Below, piece after piece: positions 6,075 through 7,437 of a stretch of 7,437 bases of DNA (position 1 is the first letter of the stretch; each line of letters starts with the position of its first letter). The notes under the pieces are model-generated. The model worked only from the letters and a program-made list of their open reading frames with translations. It made no database searches and had not been told where the DNA came from. Source of the stretch: Pseudomonadota bacterium. Lineage in GTDB: Bacteria; Pseudomonadota; Alphaproteobacteria; Rhizobiales; Xanthobacteraceae. A program made the translations under genes and the position numbers. The DNA lies in assembly GCA_023417665.1 (NCBI GenBank), contig JAEZFA010000020.1, forward strand, positions 1 to 7,437, given 5' to 3'.

Positions 6075-7437
6075 TCAGTGGAAGTCGCGCGACTTCGGCA
6101 GGATGCGAACATTGCGCGGATGGCGCGGCGAGCGGTGATCCTGTTGCGGATGCAGCACTTCATCGGTACGGCTGAGCGGCACCAGCCCCTTTCCATCCGA
6201 TAGACGGCTCAGGTCCGAAGTCCGGTCGGCAAGCCGTGCTGCGACAAGATGCACGACCCCTTCTTCGCTGCGCTGGATGCGGCCTTCGACCAGAATAAGC
6301 CGCGCGCCCATCACTTCCTTGCGGAAGCGCGTGAACGTGTCCTGCCAGACCACGATATTGGCGATGCCGGTTTCGTCCTCGATGGTCATGAAGACGACGC
6401 CCTTCGCCGTGCCCGGTCGCTGGCGAACGAGCACCGCGCCCGCGCAACGCAGGAACGTGTCGTCTTTTGCGCTCGTCGCCGCCTTGCAGGAAAACACGCG
6501 ATCGCGATCGAACAGCCCGCGCAGAAACTCCATCGGATGGCCTTTCAGGGAAAGACCGGCCGTCTGGTAATCGGCGACGACATGCTCCGGCAGCGGCATG
6601 ACCGGAAGCGGCTGCAGATGCTCGCGCGGATGCTCGTCCTCGTTCATCGCGGCAAAAAGCGGAAGCGCGTCGTCATCCGGAAGACGGCGCGCGGCCCAGA
6701 GCGCCGCACGCCGGTCCATGCCGATGGAGCGGAAGCAATCCGCATCGGCGAGCAGCAGAATTGCCTTCTTCGGAAGCTGCGTGCGTTGCGCGAAGGTCTC
6801 GAGCGAATGAAATCTGCCCTGCCGGCGATGCGTGATCCGCTCCTCCCATTTTTCCTGAAAGCCGTCGATGTTGCGAAACCCGAGCCGCACCGCGAATTTT
6901 TCTCCGGATGCTTCGAGCGTGTTGTCATTCTGGCTGAAATTGATGTCGATCTCGCGCACCTCGACGTCATGTTCGCGCGCATCGCGCACCAGACTTGCGC
7001 GCGTGTAAAATCCCATCGGCTGCGAATTCAGGATCGCGCAGCAGAAGACTTCCGGATGATGGCATTTCAGCCACGCGGAAACATAAACCAGAATGGCAAA
7101 GCTTACCGCATGGCTTTCCGGAAAGCCGTAGCTGCCGAAGCCTTCGATCTGGCGAAAGGAATCCTCGGCAAACGCGCGCGCATAACCGCGCTTCACCATG
7201 CCTTCGATGAACATGCTCTTGTAGTTATAAATGGTGCCCAGATTGCGGAAAGTCGCCATGGCACGCCGCAAGCCATTGGCCTGCGCGTCGTCGAACTTCG
7301 ATGCGGTGATGGCAAGTTGCATCGCCTGTTCCTGAAAAATGGGGACCCCCAAAGTTCGCTTCAAGACCGACTCAAGTTCATCGGCCGGCCCATGCTCGGG
7401 AGACGGCGACGGATACGTCACCAGCGCGGGATTCTTG
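6075..7437 (-). CDS. dnaE2: Error-prone DNA polymerase DnaE2 (ImuC), C-terminal 453 residues (cut by right edge)
   Basis: The minus strand is open from the right edge to the TGA at 6075-6077. The fragment starts KNPALVTYPSPSPEHG and contains hallmark DnaE-family segments: RTLGVPIFQEQAMQLAI, LRRAMATFRNLGTIYNY, EGFGSYGFPESHAVSFA and EVFCCAILNSQPMGFYTRA. A helix-hairpin-helix-like region follows (about 205-250 of the fragment), then an OB-fold (about 325-405, with VVFMTIEDETGIANIVVWQD), ending in the DnaE2-typical RNVRILPKSRDFH. This distinguishes it from the replicative DnaE1, which is longer at the C-terminus. The PHP domain and the catalytic aspartates lie outside the window. DnaE2 is the polymerase of the SOS mutasome with ImuA and ImuB and performs translesion synthesis after DNA damage; those genes are expected upstream, off the right edge. 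A GTG at 7419-7421 is internal, because homologous sequence continues before it. The visible part shows no frameshift or missing motif. Confidence 0.95.
   Translation of the reverse strand, partial: KNPALVTYPSPSPEHGPADELESVLKRTLGVPIFQEQAMQLAITASKFDDAQANGLRRAMATFRNLGTIYNYKSMFIEGMVKRGYARAFAEDSFRQIEGFGSYGFPESHAVSFAILVYVSAWLKCHHPEVFCCAILNSQPMGFYTRASLVRDAREHDVEVREIDINFSQNDNTLEASGEKFAVRLGFRNIDGFQEKWEERITHRRQGRFHSLETFAQRTQLPKKAILLLADADCFRSIGMDRRAALWAARRLPDDDALPLFAAMNEDEHPREHLQPLPVMPLPEHVVADYQTAGLSLKGHPMEFLRGLFDRDRVFSCKAATSAKDDTFLRCAGAVLVRQRPGTAKGVVFMTIEDETGIANIVVWQDTFTRFRKEVMGARLILVEGRIQRSEEGVVHLVAARLADRTSDLSRLSDGKGLVPLSRTDEVLHPQQDHRSPRHPRNVRILPKSRDFH

Overview
The window reads as ordinary chromosomal DNA of a GC-rich alphaproteobacterium, most likely of the order Hyphomicrobiales (Bradyrhizobium/Xanthobacteraceae-like). 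This rests on the strong G/C preference at third codon positions, the DnaE2-type polymerase ending in the typical PKSRDFH tail, and the family mix. The taxonomic guess is an inference from protein style, not a database result. There is no tRNA, rRNA, CRISPR array, transposase or integrase, and no block of deviant composition that would suggest recent transfer.

Layout, left to right. (1) Positions 1-355, minus strand: the N-terminal 118 residues of a transglutaminase-like (cysteine protease fold) protein that runs off the left edge. (2) Positions 356-617: a divergent, AT-rich intergenic region with a clear inverted repeat and a weaker second one. (3) Positions 618-1691, plus: a complete YeeE/YedE (TsuA-type) membrane transporter for thiosulfate-like sulfur compounds. 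(4) Positions 1692-1822: a structured leader with a 12-bp palindrome, a small hairpin, and a long hairpin that buries the ribosome binding site of the next gene. (5) Positions 1823-3631, plus: a complete HerA-like hexameric ATPase (HAS-barrel plus DUF87/FtsK-HerA core). (6) Positions 3682-5892, minus, convergent with it: a GAF-PAS-GGDEF-EAL cyclic-di-GMP protein with an intact EAL catalytic set and an altered SGDEF site. (7) Positions 5893-6074: its leader, with a CtrA-like site, a GC hairpin and a duplicated short dyad. (8) Positions 6075-7437, minus: the C-terminal 453 residues of error-prone DNA polymerase DnaE2 (ImuC), entering from the right edge.

The genes do not form one obvious pathway. 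The transporter and the HerA-like ATPase share a strand but are separated by 131 bp containing regulatory-looking structure. DnaE2 and the cyclic-di-GMP protein share a strand and could be co-transcribed or separately driven. The imuA/imuB partners of DnaE2 would be expected beyond the right edge. I do not see an undescribed multi-gene system here. The best leads are the RBS-sequestering hairpin in front of the HerA-like gene, that gene's lack of any adjacent nuclease partner, and the repeated dyads upstream of the transporter and of the GGDEF-EAL gene.
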